The translations under genes were made by a program, and so were the position numbers. A stretch of 64,000 nucleotides of DNA from JAEUOS01 sp040382235 (GTDB taxonomy: Bacteria; Pseudomonadota; Gammaproteobacteria; Burkholderiales; JAEUOS01): the NCBI GenBank assembly GCA_040382235.1, contig JBEIFV010000002.1:53683-117682 (forward strand). The letters are read 5' to 3'. The notes beneath the pieces are model-generated. The model saw only the letters and a list, made by a program, of their open reading frames with translations. It was not told the DNA's origin and ran no database searches. Every line of letters starts with the position of its first letter. Position 1 is the stretch's first letter. Positions 1 to 7,595 of this stretch are shown here, piece by piece.

Positions 1-62
1 CGCCGCATGAGGCCCCACTCGACTCGCACCACGCGGGTGATCTGGTTGATGGTCGGGCTCAC
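1..62 (-). CDS. Possible gene 5' end running off the left edge
   Basis: A minus-strand frame opens with GTG at 60-62 and stays open for 20 codons to the window edge, beginning VSPTINQITR and containing VRVEWGLMRR. The composition looks like real protein, but no Shine-Dalgarno is evident and the fragment is too short to assign to a family. It could equally be chance open frame. Confidence 0.2.
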   Translation of the reverse strand, partial: MSPTINQITRVVRVEWGLMR

Positions 63-320
63 GGATGGCGATGTTTCGCTTGAATGGCCTCGGAAGAACG
101 CATTATCGGCCAGCCGCGCACTTGCCCTGCAAAGCGCCAAGCCTTGCACACACTCAAGCAATATCCGTGCGCGGCGCGCCGGTGCCTGGGCGCCGATGCT
201 CGATGAACAAATCCTTGGAGGCCGCGAAGCTCCTTAGCGGGGTAAAAGCATGTCGCGTACGACGTGCAGCGGCATTGAGTCTCCCGGGTTCCGGGGCATG
301 CCCCGGTGCGCAAACCCTGT
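63..320. other. Non-coding stretch with a GC palindrome
   Basis: No convincing gene. All open frames here have poor composition and overlap one another. The only structure I see is the 16-bp perfect palindrome at 291-306, annotated separately. Confidence 0.4.
291..306 (-). terminator. Perfect 16-bp GC palindrome after the hydrolase gene
   Basis: CCGGGGCATGCCCCGG lies 14 nt beyond the stop codon of the minus-strand hydrolase gene. It could form a stem in the 3' UTR. There is no U-run after it, so it is at best a partial or Rho-assisted terminator. Confidence 0.35.
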
Positions 321-1445
321 CTAGCGCTCGCTGGCGGTGAAGCGCGCGAGAATCGCGGCAAAACGCTTGGGCCACAGGGTCAGCCCGGTTTCTTCGCGTT
401 CGAATACGCTTTTCATGAACGCCAGCGACAGTTCGCGCGTGGCATTCTTGACCTGCGGATTGAGCGTGACGCCACCGGAGCCACCACGGTCGGTGAACAT
501 GCTGTGCGAGCCGCCTTCGAACACCGCCAACAACTTGCGTGCGCCACTGATCGCCTCATAGACCGCGACCCGGTCTTCGGCGCCGGAATAAAAGCCGGGA
601 ATGCGGATCACGTCTTCGGTGGCGGTGATGTGCAGGGTCGGCACGCGGATGGCCGAGAGAATCTTGGCAGGGTCGGACTCGCCATAGAACGGCGGTGCCG
701 ACAAGATGATGGCGGCCTTGAGACGCGCATCGGCAAGCTCGATAACGCGCCCGTTGCGCTCGACGCGCGCGCCCACGGCCAACAGCATGGTGTTGGCGCC
801 GTACGAATGACCGGCCGCGACAATGCGAGCGGCATCGATTCTCACGCCCAACGCGCCGTTGCCAAGCACCTGGTCGAGCGCAAACCTGAGGTCACCCACG
901 CGCGCGATGGCTTCGTCTTCCTGCGCCGCATTTTGCAGGCGGCCGACCAGCCCCAACATGCTGCCGGCCCATAGCGAGCGATCGCTGCCGACATGCTGCA
1001 GGTGCAGGCTGGCATAGCCCTGGCTTGCAAAATAGCGGCCCAGATAGCTGTAGCCGCGGCGCGAGCCGCCAATGCCGTGCGAAAACACCACCAGCGGCAA
1101 CGCGCGGTCGGCGTCATGTCCCGGCGGCAGGTACAGCCGCACCGGTACCGCGCGTTGTCTCGCTTTGTCGAACCAGTCAAGATCCTGGGTGACGACCTCG
1201 ACGGATTCGCCGGCAATCGGCGGCGCGGCGCCTGCGGGCAGCACCACAGCCGGCGCCGCAAGCGGCGGTTCGCCAGGCCGGGCGTCGGCGCGCACCGCGG
1301 ATTGCCACAACAGGCCAAGCATCACGCCGGCCACGGCCAGGCCACGCCACTTGACGCAACTACCCAAGCCTGAACCTCGGGCGACTTCGGTGAACTGCGG
1401 CGCCGCAGGAACAAACATGGTCAAGAGTCGGTTGAGCGGTTTCAT
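321..1445 (-). CDS. Secreted alpha/beta hydrolase (PAF-acetylhydrolase/dienelactone hydrolase-like)
   Basis: A 374-residue alpha/beta-hydrolase-fold esterase or lipase. The sequence shows a hydrophobic segment at about residues 35-52 (signal peptide or membrane anchor, after a long N-terminus), an oxyanion-loop HG motif at about residue 123 (FSHGIGG), and the nucleophile elbow AGHSYG with Ser at about 214. A late TEDVIRI Asp and a GGSHSMF His complete a plausible Ser-Asp-His triad. This pattern is typical of the platelet-activating-factor acetylhydrolase/chlorophyllase-like bacterial hydrolases. The substrate cannot be read from sequence. The start is uncertain: a Met ten codons downstream is an alternative and would shorten the pre-signal region. 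It stands alone, with a membrane-protein gene upstream on the same strand. Confidence 0.8.
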   Translation of the reverse strand: MKPLNRLLTMFVPAAPQFTEVARGSGLGSCVKWRGLAVAGVMLGLLWQSAVRADARPGEPPLAAPAVVLPAGAAPPIAGESVEVVTQDLDWFDKARQRAVPVRLYLPPGHDADRALPLVVFSHGIGGSRRGYSYLGRYFASQGYASLHLQHVGSDRSLWAGSMLGLVGRLQNAAQEDEAIARVGDLRFALDQVLGNGALGVRIDAARIVAAGHSYGANTMLLAVGARVERNGRVIELADARLKAAIILSAPPFYGESDPAKILSAIRVPTLHITATEDVIRIPGFYSGAEDRVAVYEAISGARKLLAVFEGGSHSMFTDRGGSGGVTLNPQVKNATRELSLAFMKSVFEREETGLTLWPKRFAAILARFTASER

Positions 1446-1598
1446 GGGGGATCTGGCTGGGCGGTGTGCGGCTGGAGGCGGATCATCTCAGACATCCGCC
1501 CAGGCTGTTGGTTCGGGCGATTCCGGTTTTTCCTGCGGCGCGCCATGCGGGCTGGCTTGCGATCCGACCACCGACACAACATGACGGCCCGGCACCGC

Positions 1599-2009
1599 TC
1601 AAAACCAGTGCTGACGACCGGCGATAAACAGCGCCGTCAAGGCAATCACAGCCGAAACAAACAGCTTGATGCCGACCAGTTTGAACAATTCGCCCAGAAT
1701 CCGGCTAAAAGTCGAAATGAAGCCGATGCGAAACGATTGGCCGATCAGGCTGCGCACTGCAGCACCAGTGCTGCCAGGCGCACTTTCGGCACGGTGCGCA
1801 CGGATGAACTTGAAAAACTCGGCTCCAATCGCCGCCAGGCCGCAGCCGGTCAGGAACCCGTAGAACAGGGACTCCCAAAACTGGCCCAGCCAGAGGTAGA
1901 ACAGGCCGGCACCTATTGCCGATGCGCCCAGCAAGAGCAGCGCATCACGCACCCCGGGCTTGTGGCCTGGCTGCCAGCCCTGATCTTCGTCAGGCACGGG
2001 CTTGCGCAA
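1599..2009 (-). CDS. Small integral membrane protein, function unknown
   Basis: A 136-residue protein that I do not recognise. It has three hydrophobic stretches at about residues 22-42, 45-66 and 108-130, separated by a charged region containing FIRAHRAESA, so it should sit in the inner membrane with polar N- and C-terminal tails. A TGA codon directly precedes the TTG at 2009, so translation must begin there or at the GTG four codons in (1997), which makes the N-terminus KPVPDEDQG or shorter. It is followed after about 150 bp by the hydrolase gene on the same strand. No regulatory signal is visible. Confidence 0.6.
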   Translation of the reverse strand: MRKPVPDEDQGWQPGHKPGVRDALLLLGASAIGAGLFYLWLGQFWESLFYGFLTGCGLAAIGAEFFKFIRAHRAESAPGSTGAAVRSLIGQSFRIGFISTFSRILGELFKLVGIKLFVSAVIALTALFIAGRQHWF

Positions 2010-2048
2010 TCATGCGGCGTTTAACAGTCGATTGGCGTACAAAACTCA

Positions 2049-3029
2049 TCATTCGACCTTGATGCCGGCCGCACGGATCACCTCACCCCAGCGCTGGTGT
2101 TCACTCCGGATGTAAGCGCTGAACTCTTCGGGCGAAGCGCTGGTGCTGATGGTGGCGCCGATAGCGGTGAAGCGGTCGACCGCCTCCTTGCCTTGCATGC
2201 CCTTGACCAGCGCCTCATGCATTCTCCTGACCATCTCGGGCGGCAGGCCGGCGGGGCCGCCCAGGCCAAACCACGGCGCCACGATCACACCGGGAAAGCC
2301 GGACTCGGCCGCGGTGGGCACATCGGGCAGCTGCGGCGCGCGGTTGGCTGTGAGCACCGCGATCGGCTTGATCTTGCCCGCCTTCACCTGCGGCAGCGCC
2401 ACCACCAGCGAACTCTGGAAATCGAGCAGGGTCGAGCCGCCGATCAAGTCCTGGATCTGCTGTGTGGCGCCCTTGAAGGGCACATGCAGCAGCTTGAAAT
2501 TTCCGGCCTTCTGCAGCATCTCGGCGCCCAGATGCGGAATGGTGGCCACCCCCGGCGTGCCGAAAGCCAGCTTGCCCGGGTTGGCCTGCGCATAGGCGAC
2601 CAACTCCTTGAGGTTGTTGGCCGGCAGGATCGGGTTGGCGACGATCAGCGGCGTCATCGATACCAGATTGGTGATCGGAGAGAAATCCTTGAACGGATCG
2701 AAGGGTGCATTGCCCAGATGCGGCGCGATCGAGAGCGTGATCGCAGTGAGGCCAATGGTGTAGCCGTCCGGGGCGGACTTGGCCAACACCTCAAGACCTA
2801 CCGTGCCGTTGCCGCCGGCGCGGTTTTCCACCACCACCGGCTGACCCAGTGCCGCGCGCAGGATGTTGGCCGCCTCGCGCCCGACCAGGTCGGTGGGGCC
2901 GCCGGCGGGGAAGGGGACAATCAGCCTGATGGGTTTGTTGGGCCAGGGCTGGGCCTGGACGACTCCGCAAACAAGGGCGCAGGGGACCAACAAGGCCATG
3001 CGAAGAAAAGCGAACCAAGCCATGAACAC
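2049..3029 (-). CDS. Bug/TctC-family tripartite tricarboxylate transporter substrate-binding protein
   Basis: A periplasmic solute-binding protein of the Bug (TctC) family, which captures small carboxylates for tripartite tricarboxylate transporters. The diagnostic blocks are present: a Sec signal peptide ending ...VVQAQ, then PNKPIRLIVPFPAGGPTD, then a SAPDGYT block, and HVPFKG in the middle. A GTG at 3029 is preceded at 7 nt by a GGGAG ribosome-binding site. The ATG two codons later (3023) is the alternative, and both leave a normal signal peptide. The size of about 326 residues is normal. No TctA/TctB membrane genes are nearby, so this is an orphan binding protein, as is usual in Burkholderiales. 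The ligand is unknown. Confidence 0.9.
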   Translation of the reverse strand: MFMAWFAFLRMALLVPCALVCGVVQAQPWPNKPIRLIVPFPAGGPTDLVGREAANILRAALGQPVVVENRAGGNGTVGLEVLAKSAPDGYTIGLTAITLSIAPHLGNAPFDPFKDFSPITNLVSMTPLIVANPILPANNLKELVAYAQANPGKLAFGTPGVATIPHLGAEMLQKAGNFKLLHVPFKGATQQIQDLIGGSTLLDFQSSLVVALPQVKAGKIKPIAVLTANRAPQLPDVPTAAESGFPGVIVAPWFGLGGPAGLPPEMVRRMHEALVKGMQGKEAVDRFTAIGATISTSASPEEFSAYIRSEHQRWGEVIRAAGIKVE

Positions 3030-3077
3030 GAAACATCTCCCGGAGTTGCAGTATTGAAGCGTTGCCGGCGAATGAAA

Positions 3078-3099
3078 GTTCGAACCTTGCGCTTCGAAC
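3078..3099. promoter_or_regulatory. Inverted repeat GTTCGAA-N8-TTCGAAC between divergent genes
   Basis: A perfect 7-bp inverted repeat with an 8-nt spacer lies between the minus-strand Bug gene and the plus-strand toxin-antitoxin-like module. The spacing suits a dimeric repressor, and autoregulation by the neighbouring antitoxin-like protein is the simplest guess (inference). Confidence 0.35.
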
Positions 3100-3142
3100 C
3101 CCGATGATTGGAAAACTTCACCGCCAGCCCCATAATAGACGC

Positions 3143-3691
3143 ATGAGACAGATTGGACAAAAGGCTCCCGCGCAGCCCGCGCTGGTCCCGGATGGCGCCA
3201 ATTTCCTTCTTGCAAGGACTCATCAGCTTACCGGTCAGGCCCTGGCGGCGCTATCCACCACCGGTGTCGCCAAAGGCATTTATCGGTTCTCTTCTCATGA
3301 AGAGATGAACCGCCACAGTGAACACGCGCTATCCATCGTGATCGCCGCCAATCTCAGGCGGCGGGAGCATTCGCAGCGCTGGATAAAATGGCCGAACCGG
3401 AGAGCAAAACCGCCCGACCGGCAAGCGTCGATGACCTCAAGCTCCTGTTACGGTCATTTCGCGATCACGGTGTCGAATACCTTCTCATCGGCGGCTACGC
3501 CTTGTACGCACTGGGTTATCGGCGCGGTACAACAGCTATCGACGTCATCCTTTGCCCCACGTTTGAACAAGGAACGCGGGCCCGCCAGGCGCTGCTCGTG
3601 TTGCCGGACAAAGTGGCAGAAGAGTTGTTGCCTGAATGGTTCACTGAAGGCGAGACCATCCGGATCGCTGATGAATTTGTGGTCGATCTGA
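3143..3691 (+). CDS. Antitoxin-like small protein, 3' part probably out of frame
   Basis: The first 75 or so codons (to about 3370) look like the short protein that commonly precedes AbiEii/MenT-type nucleotidyltransferase genes. They have a helical ARTHQLTGQAL region, then GVAKGIYRFSSHEEMNRHSE, then an Arg-rich end LRRRE. Beyond this the frame runs on for over 100 codons inside the next gene with Arg/Ser-rich shadow composition, so the genuine product probably ends near 3370-3390. At the join, a -1 shift would read FAALDKMAEP straight into the next gene. That suggests either a frameshift or the ancestral stop being lost. I infer an antitoxin role from position and similarity remembered from other genomes. 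Confidence 0.4.
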   Translation: MRQIGQKAPAQPALVPDGANFLLARTHQLTGQALAALSTTGVAKGIYRFSSHEEMNRHSEHALSIVIAANLRRREHSQRWIKWPNRRAKPPDRQASMTSSSCYGHFAITVSNTFSSAATPCTHWVIGAVQQLSTSSFAPRLNKERGPARRCSCCRTKWQKSCCLNGSLKARPSGSLMNLWSI

Positions 3692-3936
3692 TGTTCCGCG
3701 CCTGCGGGCAGACCTGCGATTCGTTGCTGCCACATGCCGTTACCGTCGATTTCGAGGGCGTCCCCATCAGGACATTGGACCTTGAAGGCATGCTCAAGAC
3801 CAAGCAAACGACACGCGACAAGGACAGTCTCGACCGAATCGTGCTCGAACGTGCTCTTGACGAACTGAAGAAGAAGCAAGTCTACATTTCAGGCAGAAGC
3901 AGCCTTTGCACGGACAAGTGTTTCCAGATCCGATGA
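3388..3936 (+). CDS. Nucleotidyltransferase-fold protein (AbiEii/MenT-like toxin family), altered active site
   Basis: A 182-residue protein with the minimal nucleotidyltransferase signature: LLIGGYALYALGY at about residues 36-48, then RRGTTAID, and a C-terminal LEGMLKTKQTTRDKD block. Members of this AbiEii/DUF6036-like group usually carry a DID pair in which two Asp residues bind the catalytic metal. Here the first Asp is Ala (TTAIDV), so catalysis may be lost. The gene follows the antitoxin-like frame, and its stop TGA overlaps the ATG of the DJ-1 gene (ATGA). The tail after LKKKQ (YISGRSS...) is not family-like and may be read-through into intergenic sequence. Confidence 0.6.
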   Translation: MAEPESKTARPASVDDLKLLLRSFRDHGVEYLLIGGYALYALGYRRGTTAIDVILCPTFEQGTRARQALLVLPDKVAEELLPEWFTEGETIRIADEFVVDLMFRACGQTCDSLLPHAVTVDFEGVPIRTLDLEGMLKTKQTTRDKDSLDRIVLERALDELKKKQVYISGRSSLCTDKCFQIR

Positions 3937-4592
3937 TCATCGCCATCCTTCTCTATCCTGGTCTGACCGCGCTTGATGCCATCGGGCCCTACGAGGTGTT
4001 GAACAGCGCCGACGGCTTCGATATTCGTTTCGTGTGGAAGAGGGCCGGGCCAGTAGTCACCGATCACGGCAGCTTCACGCTGGGCGCGACGCATTCGTTC
4101 GCCGACGTCGGCTCGGCCGAGGTGCTGATCGTGCCGGGTTCGTCGGCCAACACCGGACATGCGATGAAGGATCCGGAACTGCAAGCCTTTGTCAGGCAGG
4201 TGCATGGGCACTCGCGCTTCACCACCTCGGTGTGCTCCGGCGCGCTGGTGCTGGCCGCAGCCGGCATCCTCAAGGGCCATCCGGCGACCACCCATTGGGC
4301 GGTGATGGGCGCGCTCGCGAAGTACGGTGCCCAAGCGCAGCCGAATGATCGCGTGGTGCGCGCAGGCAAGATCATCACCGCGGCCGGCGTCTCGGCGGGA
4401 ATCGACATGGGATTGACACTGTTGGCCGAACTCAAGGGCGAGCAGGTGGCAAAAGCGGTACAGCTGGCAATCGAGTACGACCCGCGCCCGTTGTTCGATG
4501 CGGGGCACATGAGCCGGGCCGACGAAGCCACCGTCGCCCTGGCGTCGGCCAGCCTGGCCGAGCGCGCCAAAGTGCCGCGCGCGTGGGAGTGA
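3933..4592 (+). CDS. DJ-1/PfpI family protein, isocyanide hydratase-like
   Basis: A 219-residue glutamine-amidotransferase-fold protein. Asp15 in LTALDAIGPYE and Cys101 in the nucleophile elbow TSVCSGALVL correspond to the essential acid and Cys of cyclohexyl-isocyanide hydratase. The AAGILKGHPATTHWA block is also typical of that subgroup. A Ser follows the Cys where the characterised enzyme has Thr. The start at 3933 is chosen because the family begins MIIAILLYPG and the ATG overlaps the preceding stop. A second, divergent paralogue lies at 37645-38271. The reaction is inferred. The group also contains regulators' amidase domains, but no HTH domain is present here. Confidence 0.8.
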   Translation: MIIAILLYPGLTALDAIGPYEVLNSADGFDIRFVWKRAGPVVTDHGSFTLGATHSFADVGSAEVLIVPGSSANTGHAMKDPELQAFVRQVHGHSRFTTSVCSGALVLAAAGILKGHPATTHWAVMGALAKYGAQAQPNDRVVRAGKIITAAGVSAGIDMGLTLLAELKGEQVAKAVQLAIEYDPRPLFDAGHMSRADEATVALASASLAERAKVPRAWE

Positions 4593-4650
4593 ACACGTAG
4601 CGCGCCGGCTCCTGGAAAAGACCATCCAGAACATCCACAAGGAAACCAGC

Positions 4651-5376
4651 ATGCGCTACCAGCTTTACTACTGGCCAACAATTCAGGGTCGCGGCGAATT
4701 CGTGCGCCTGGCGCTGGAAGCCGCAGGCGCCGCCTACGATGACGTCGCGCGCCTGCCGGCCGCGCGCGGCGGCGGCGTTGCGGCGATGATGAAGCTGATG
4801 CAGGGCGACGCGCCGCGGCCGCCGTTCGCCCCGCCGTTCCTGAAGGCCGGTGACGAGTTGATCGCGCAGACCGCCAACATCCTTGCCTGGCTGGGTCCGC
4901 GCCTCAAACTCGCGCCGGCGGATGAAGCCGGCCGGCGCTGGGCGCATCAGTTGCAGTTGACGGTGGCTGACTTCGTCGATGAGATCCACGACACACATCA
5001 CCCGATCGCCAGCCATCTTTACTACGAGGATCAGAAGCGCGAGGCTGCGAAATACGCGGCCGCCTTCATCGAATATCGCTTGCCGAAATACCTGGGCTAT
5101 TTCGAGCGTGTGCTGGAACGCAACCCGGCCGGGTCACCACACATGATCGGCGCGGGCTTGACCCATATCGACTTGTCGATGTTTCAGTTGGTCGCCGGCT
5201 TGCGCTCTGCGTTCCCGCGCGCGATGGCGCGCGTCGAGCCTGCCTGTCCGCGCCTGTTGGCGCTGCATGCAGCGGTGGCGAAGCGGCCGCGCATCGCGCG
5301 CTATCTGGCTTCTGAACGGCGCATCGCGTTCAACCGGATGGGTATCTTTCGCCACTACCCCGAGCTCGACGCCTGA
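4651..5376 (+). CDS. Glutathione S-transferase (sigma/alpha-like)
   Basis: A 241-residue cytosolic GST. The N-terminal thioredoxin-like domain starts LYYWPTIQGRGEFVRLALEAAG, with a Tyr near residue 7 as the likely glutathione-activating residue, and continues to AQTANILAWLG, the QS/T-x-x-I glutathione-contact motif. A helical C-terminal domain follows. The long form with an inserted GGGVAAMMKLMQ loop resembles fungal- and proteobacterial-type GSTs whose substrates are unknown. It is 59 bp downstream of the DJ-1 gene and followed by another GST on the same strand. Confidence 0.85.
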   Translation: MRYQLYYWPTIQGRGEFVRLALEAAGAAYDDVARLPAARGGGVAAMMKLMQGDAPRPPFAPPFLKAGDELIAQTANILAWLGPRLKLAPADEAGRRWAHQLQLTVADFVDEIHDTHHPIASHLYYEDQKREAAKYAAAFIEYRLPKYLGYFERVLERNPAGSPHMIGAGLTHIDLSMFQLVAGLRSAFPRAMARVEPACPRLLALHAAVAKRPRIARYLASERRIAFNRMGIFRHYPELDA

Positions 5377-5428
5377 TCCATCCGCCTTGTGGCAGACTCG
5401 CGCTCTTCCTCCAAGCAGGCAAACCATC

Positions 5429-6049
5429 ATGTTGAAAATCTGGGGCCGAACCAGTTCGGTGAATGTGCAAAAGGTGATGTGGACGGTGGCCGAACTGGGT
5501 CTCGCGCATGAACGCATCGATGCCGGCCTGCACTATGGCGGCGTCAACGAGCCCTGGTATCGCGCGATGAATCCGAATGGCCGGGTGCCGGTGATCGACG
5601 ACGACGGCTTCGTGCTCTACGAATCGAACGCCATCGTGCGCTACCTCGCAGCCAGGCACGGCGCCGGCTCCCTGTGGCATGGCGATCTCAAGGTGCGCGC
5701 CGACGGTGATCGCTGGATGGACTGGGCTACCTCGACGGTGGCACCGCCGATGACGCCACTGTTCTGGGGCCTGATCCGCACCCCGCCCGAGAAGCGCAAC
5801 CCCGAGGCGATCGAAGCCGAGCGCCTGAAGACCCTGGAGGTGATGAAGATCCTCGACGCGCGCCTGGCGGATCGACCCTACGTGGCCGGCGACAGTTTCA
5901 GCATGGGCGACATCCCGGTCGGCTGCTTCGCCTATCGCTGGTTCGCGCTGCCGGTCGCACATGGCGAGCATCCGCACCTGAAACGCTGGTATGCGCGATT
6001 GCAGGAGCGGCCGGCTTTCCGCGCCAATGTGATGTTGCCGCTGGTCTGA
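5429..6049 (+). CDS. Glutathione S-transferase
   Basis: A 206-residue GST. The N-terminal domain begins MLKIWGRTSSVNVQKVMW with Ser9/Ser10 in the catalytic position, then NPNGRVPVIDDDG and LYESNAIVRYLA, the cis-Pro loop and the ES glutathione-binding motif. The C-terminal helical domain contains VAGDSFSMGDIPVGCF, where the conserved N-capping box Asp is present. The ATG at 5429 is selected because the motif-bearing sequence starts there. The upstream extension lies inside the preceding gene. Theta/beta-like class. Substrate unknown. Confidence 0.88.
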   Translation: MLKIWGRTSSVNVQKVMWTVAELGLAHERIDAGLHYGGVNEPWYRAMNPNGRVPVIDDDGFVLYESNAIVRYLAARHGAGSLWHGDLKVRADGDRWMDWATSTVAPPMTPLFWGLIRTPPEKRNPEAIEAERLKTLEVMKILDARLADRPYVAGDSFSMGDIPVGCFAYRWFALPVAHGEHPHLKRWYARLQERPAFRANVMLPLV

Positions 6050-6094
6050 ATGTGCGCAGCCCGGCGCACCGGCCAAGCATACGGCGCCGGCAGA

Positions 6095-6523
6095 CTATTG
6101 CGCCGAAGGCGGAAAGCGACGATACCAAAGGGCATAGGCCCAGCAGCCCGCGCAGAAGGAAAAGGCCCACTCAAGAAACGAGAAGACCACCAGTATTGCA
6201 GTCGGCAGTTTCCAAAGCGGATTGCCAAGCGCGAACAGGATCAAGGCAATCGTGCCTGCGAGGAACAGGATCTTGGCGGCAAACATCTTGGCGCCTACAT
6301 TTTCCTTCTTGCCGCCCAGCTCGCGTGCCACCAAAAGGTTTGACCACAAACCGTGAACCGGGCATCGATGGTGGCCGACAAAACCGCGGACCGCGCCCAG
6401 CACGGCAGGGACGAGGAGGAAATAAGGGGATACGAGCAGGGCCAGCAAACAGCAGGCAAACGTAAACAGCGCATCTGCGCGGACGGCGTTTGACCAAACC
6501 TGCGGCAAGTCGAAGCGAAGCAT
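6095..6523 (-). CDS. DUF4395-like integral membrane protein
   Basis: A 142-residue protein with about four transmembrane helices. The end FCAGCWAYALWYR and the preceding KMFAAKILFLAG match my memory of the DUF4395 family, which ends in a GFCLGC-like motif after an RFAQ block. The middle has HHRCPVHG. The function of the family is unknown, though it often neighbours thioredoxin-like or sulfur genes. It converges on the upstream GST gene and is unaccompanied. Confidence 0.55.
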   Translation of the reverse strand: MLRFDLPQVWSNAVRADALFTFACCLLALLVSPYFLLVPAVLGAVRGFVGHHRCPVHGLWSNLLVARELGGKKENVGAKMFAAKILFLAGTIALILFALGNPLWKLPTAILVVFSFLEWAFSFCAGCWAYALWYRRFPPSAQ

Positions 6524-6805
6524 GGCGATCAGTAGGCTGTAAAGGTCAGCGGAGGTGGAGCGGTCACCCGGGGAAACACTGAATAAGTCCGTAGGTTAAG
6601 AAAGCCGCTTCTGCAACCAGTTGAACTGAAATGGGCTTCCGTTCGATAGTCCGCATTGCATGGACTGGTTCAGCGTTATCCTAGTTTATCGGGTTTGCCG
6701 CAAGTTTCTTGGCCAATCGGCTGGCGGCCGGCCCGCGTTGTTCGCGCCTGCAGGTCCGGTCGCGCTAAGATGTTCGCTGTTCATCGGCCAAAGCGGGAGA
6801 CACCC
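6524..6805. other. Intergenic region with IS-end-like motif and a short hairpin
   Basis: No gene seen. At 6570-6590 a motif ending CTGAATAAGTCC resembles the one at 63959-63977 (CCGAACAAGTCC, both preceded by GGGAA), suggesting remnants of an insertion-sequence end. Near 6650 there is an AGTCC...GGACT inverted repeat. The promoter for the downstream PhyH gene must lie here but no box is clear. Confidence 0.3.
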
Positions 6806-7564
6806 ATGCTGACCCAGGCTCAAATCGCGCAGTATCACGAAGACGGTTATGTCGTCCCTGATTTCCAGATGTCGCCTGAGGTGCTCGAATCGATCAAGGC
6901 GCGCCACACGGCCCTGCTTGCGGGCCACCCGGAATTTCGTGACTATTGTCCGGCGCTGTTCGATCATGATGTCGGCTTTGCCGACTACGGCGCCAACCGC
7001 GAAATCCTCGACATGGTCGAACAGTTGATCGGTGGCGACATCGCGCTGTGGAACATGAGCTTTTTCGCCAAGCCGGCCGGCAACGGCAAGCGCACGCCCT
7101 GGCACCAGGATGGCGAGTACTGGCCGATCCGGCCGCTGGCCACTTGTACGGCTTGGCTGGCGGTGGATGATTCGACGGTCGAAAACGGTTGCCTGCGGGT
7201 GATTCGCGGTTCGCACAAAGCGCGTGCCTTGAAGCGCCACAACACGGTTGCCGCCGGCGACGTCACACTGACCCAGGAGCTCGACCGCAGCGAGTACGAC
7301 GAATCGAAAGCGGTCGATATCGTACTCAAGGCCGGGCAGATTTCCTTGCATGATGTATTCCTGCTGCATGGCTCCGAGCCCAATACCTCGCCCAAATCGC
7401 GGCGCGGCATGACCATGCGCTTCATGCCCACTACCAGCGTGTTCGACCGCGACATCGCGCGCGCCAAGGCGCAGAGCATCACCACCACCGACCACTCGAG
7501 GCGGCAGATCTTCCTGATGCGCGGGGGCGATCGCAGCGGTCGCAACAGCTTCGTCAACGCCTGA
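6806..7564 (+). CDS. Phytanoyl-CoA dioxygenase (PhyH) family Fe(II)/2-oxoglutarate oxygenase
   Basis: A 252-residue non-haem iron oxygenase of the PhyH family. The metal triad is visible: the HxD motif in TPWHQDGEYW (His100, Asp102) and a distal His188 in FLLHGSEPN, with RRGMTMRF downstream as the 2-oxoglutarate carboxylate contact. These enzymes hydroxylate an unactivated C-H of a small molecule using O2 and 2-oxoglutarate. The ATG at 6806 has a GGGAGA ribosome-binding site. A Bug binding protein follows at 31 bp and a molybdopterin oxidoreductase after that, so the three may be one catabolic unit. Substrate unknown. Confidence 0.88.
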   Translation: MLTQAQIAQYHEDGYVVPDFQMSPEVLESIKARHTALLAGHPEFRDYCPALFDHDVGFADYGANREILDMVEQLIGGDIALWNMSFFAKPAGNGKRTPWHQDGEYWPIRPLATCTAWLAVDDSTVENGCLRVIRGSHKARALKRHNTVAAGDVTLTQELDRSEYDESKAVDIVLKAGQISLHDVFLLHGSEPNTSPKSRRGMTMRFMPTTSVFDRDIARAKAQSITTTDHSRRQIFLMRGGDRSGRNSFVNA

Positions 7565-7595
7565 TATCGCAATCCCTCATAACCCTGGAGTCTTG

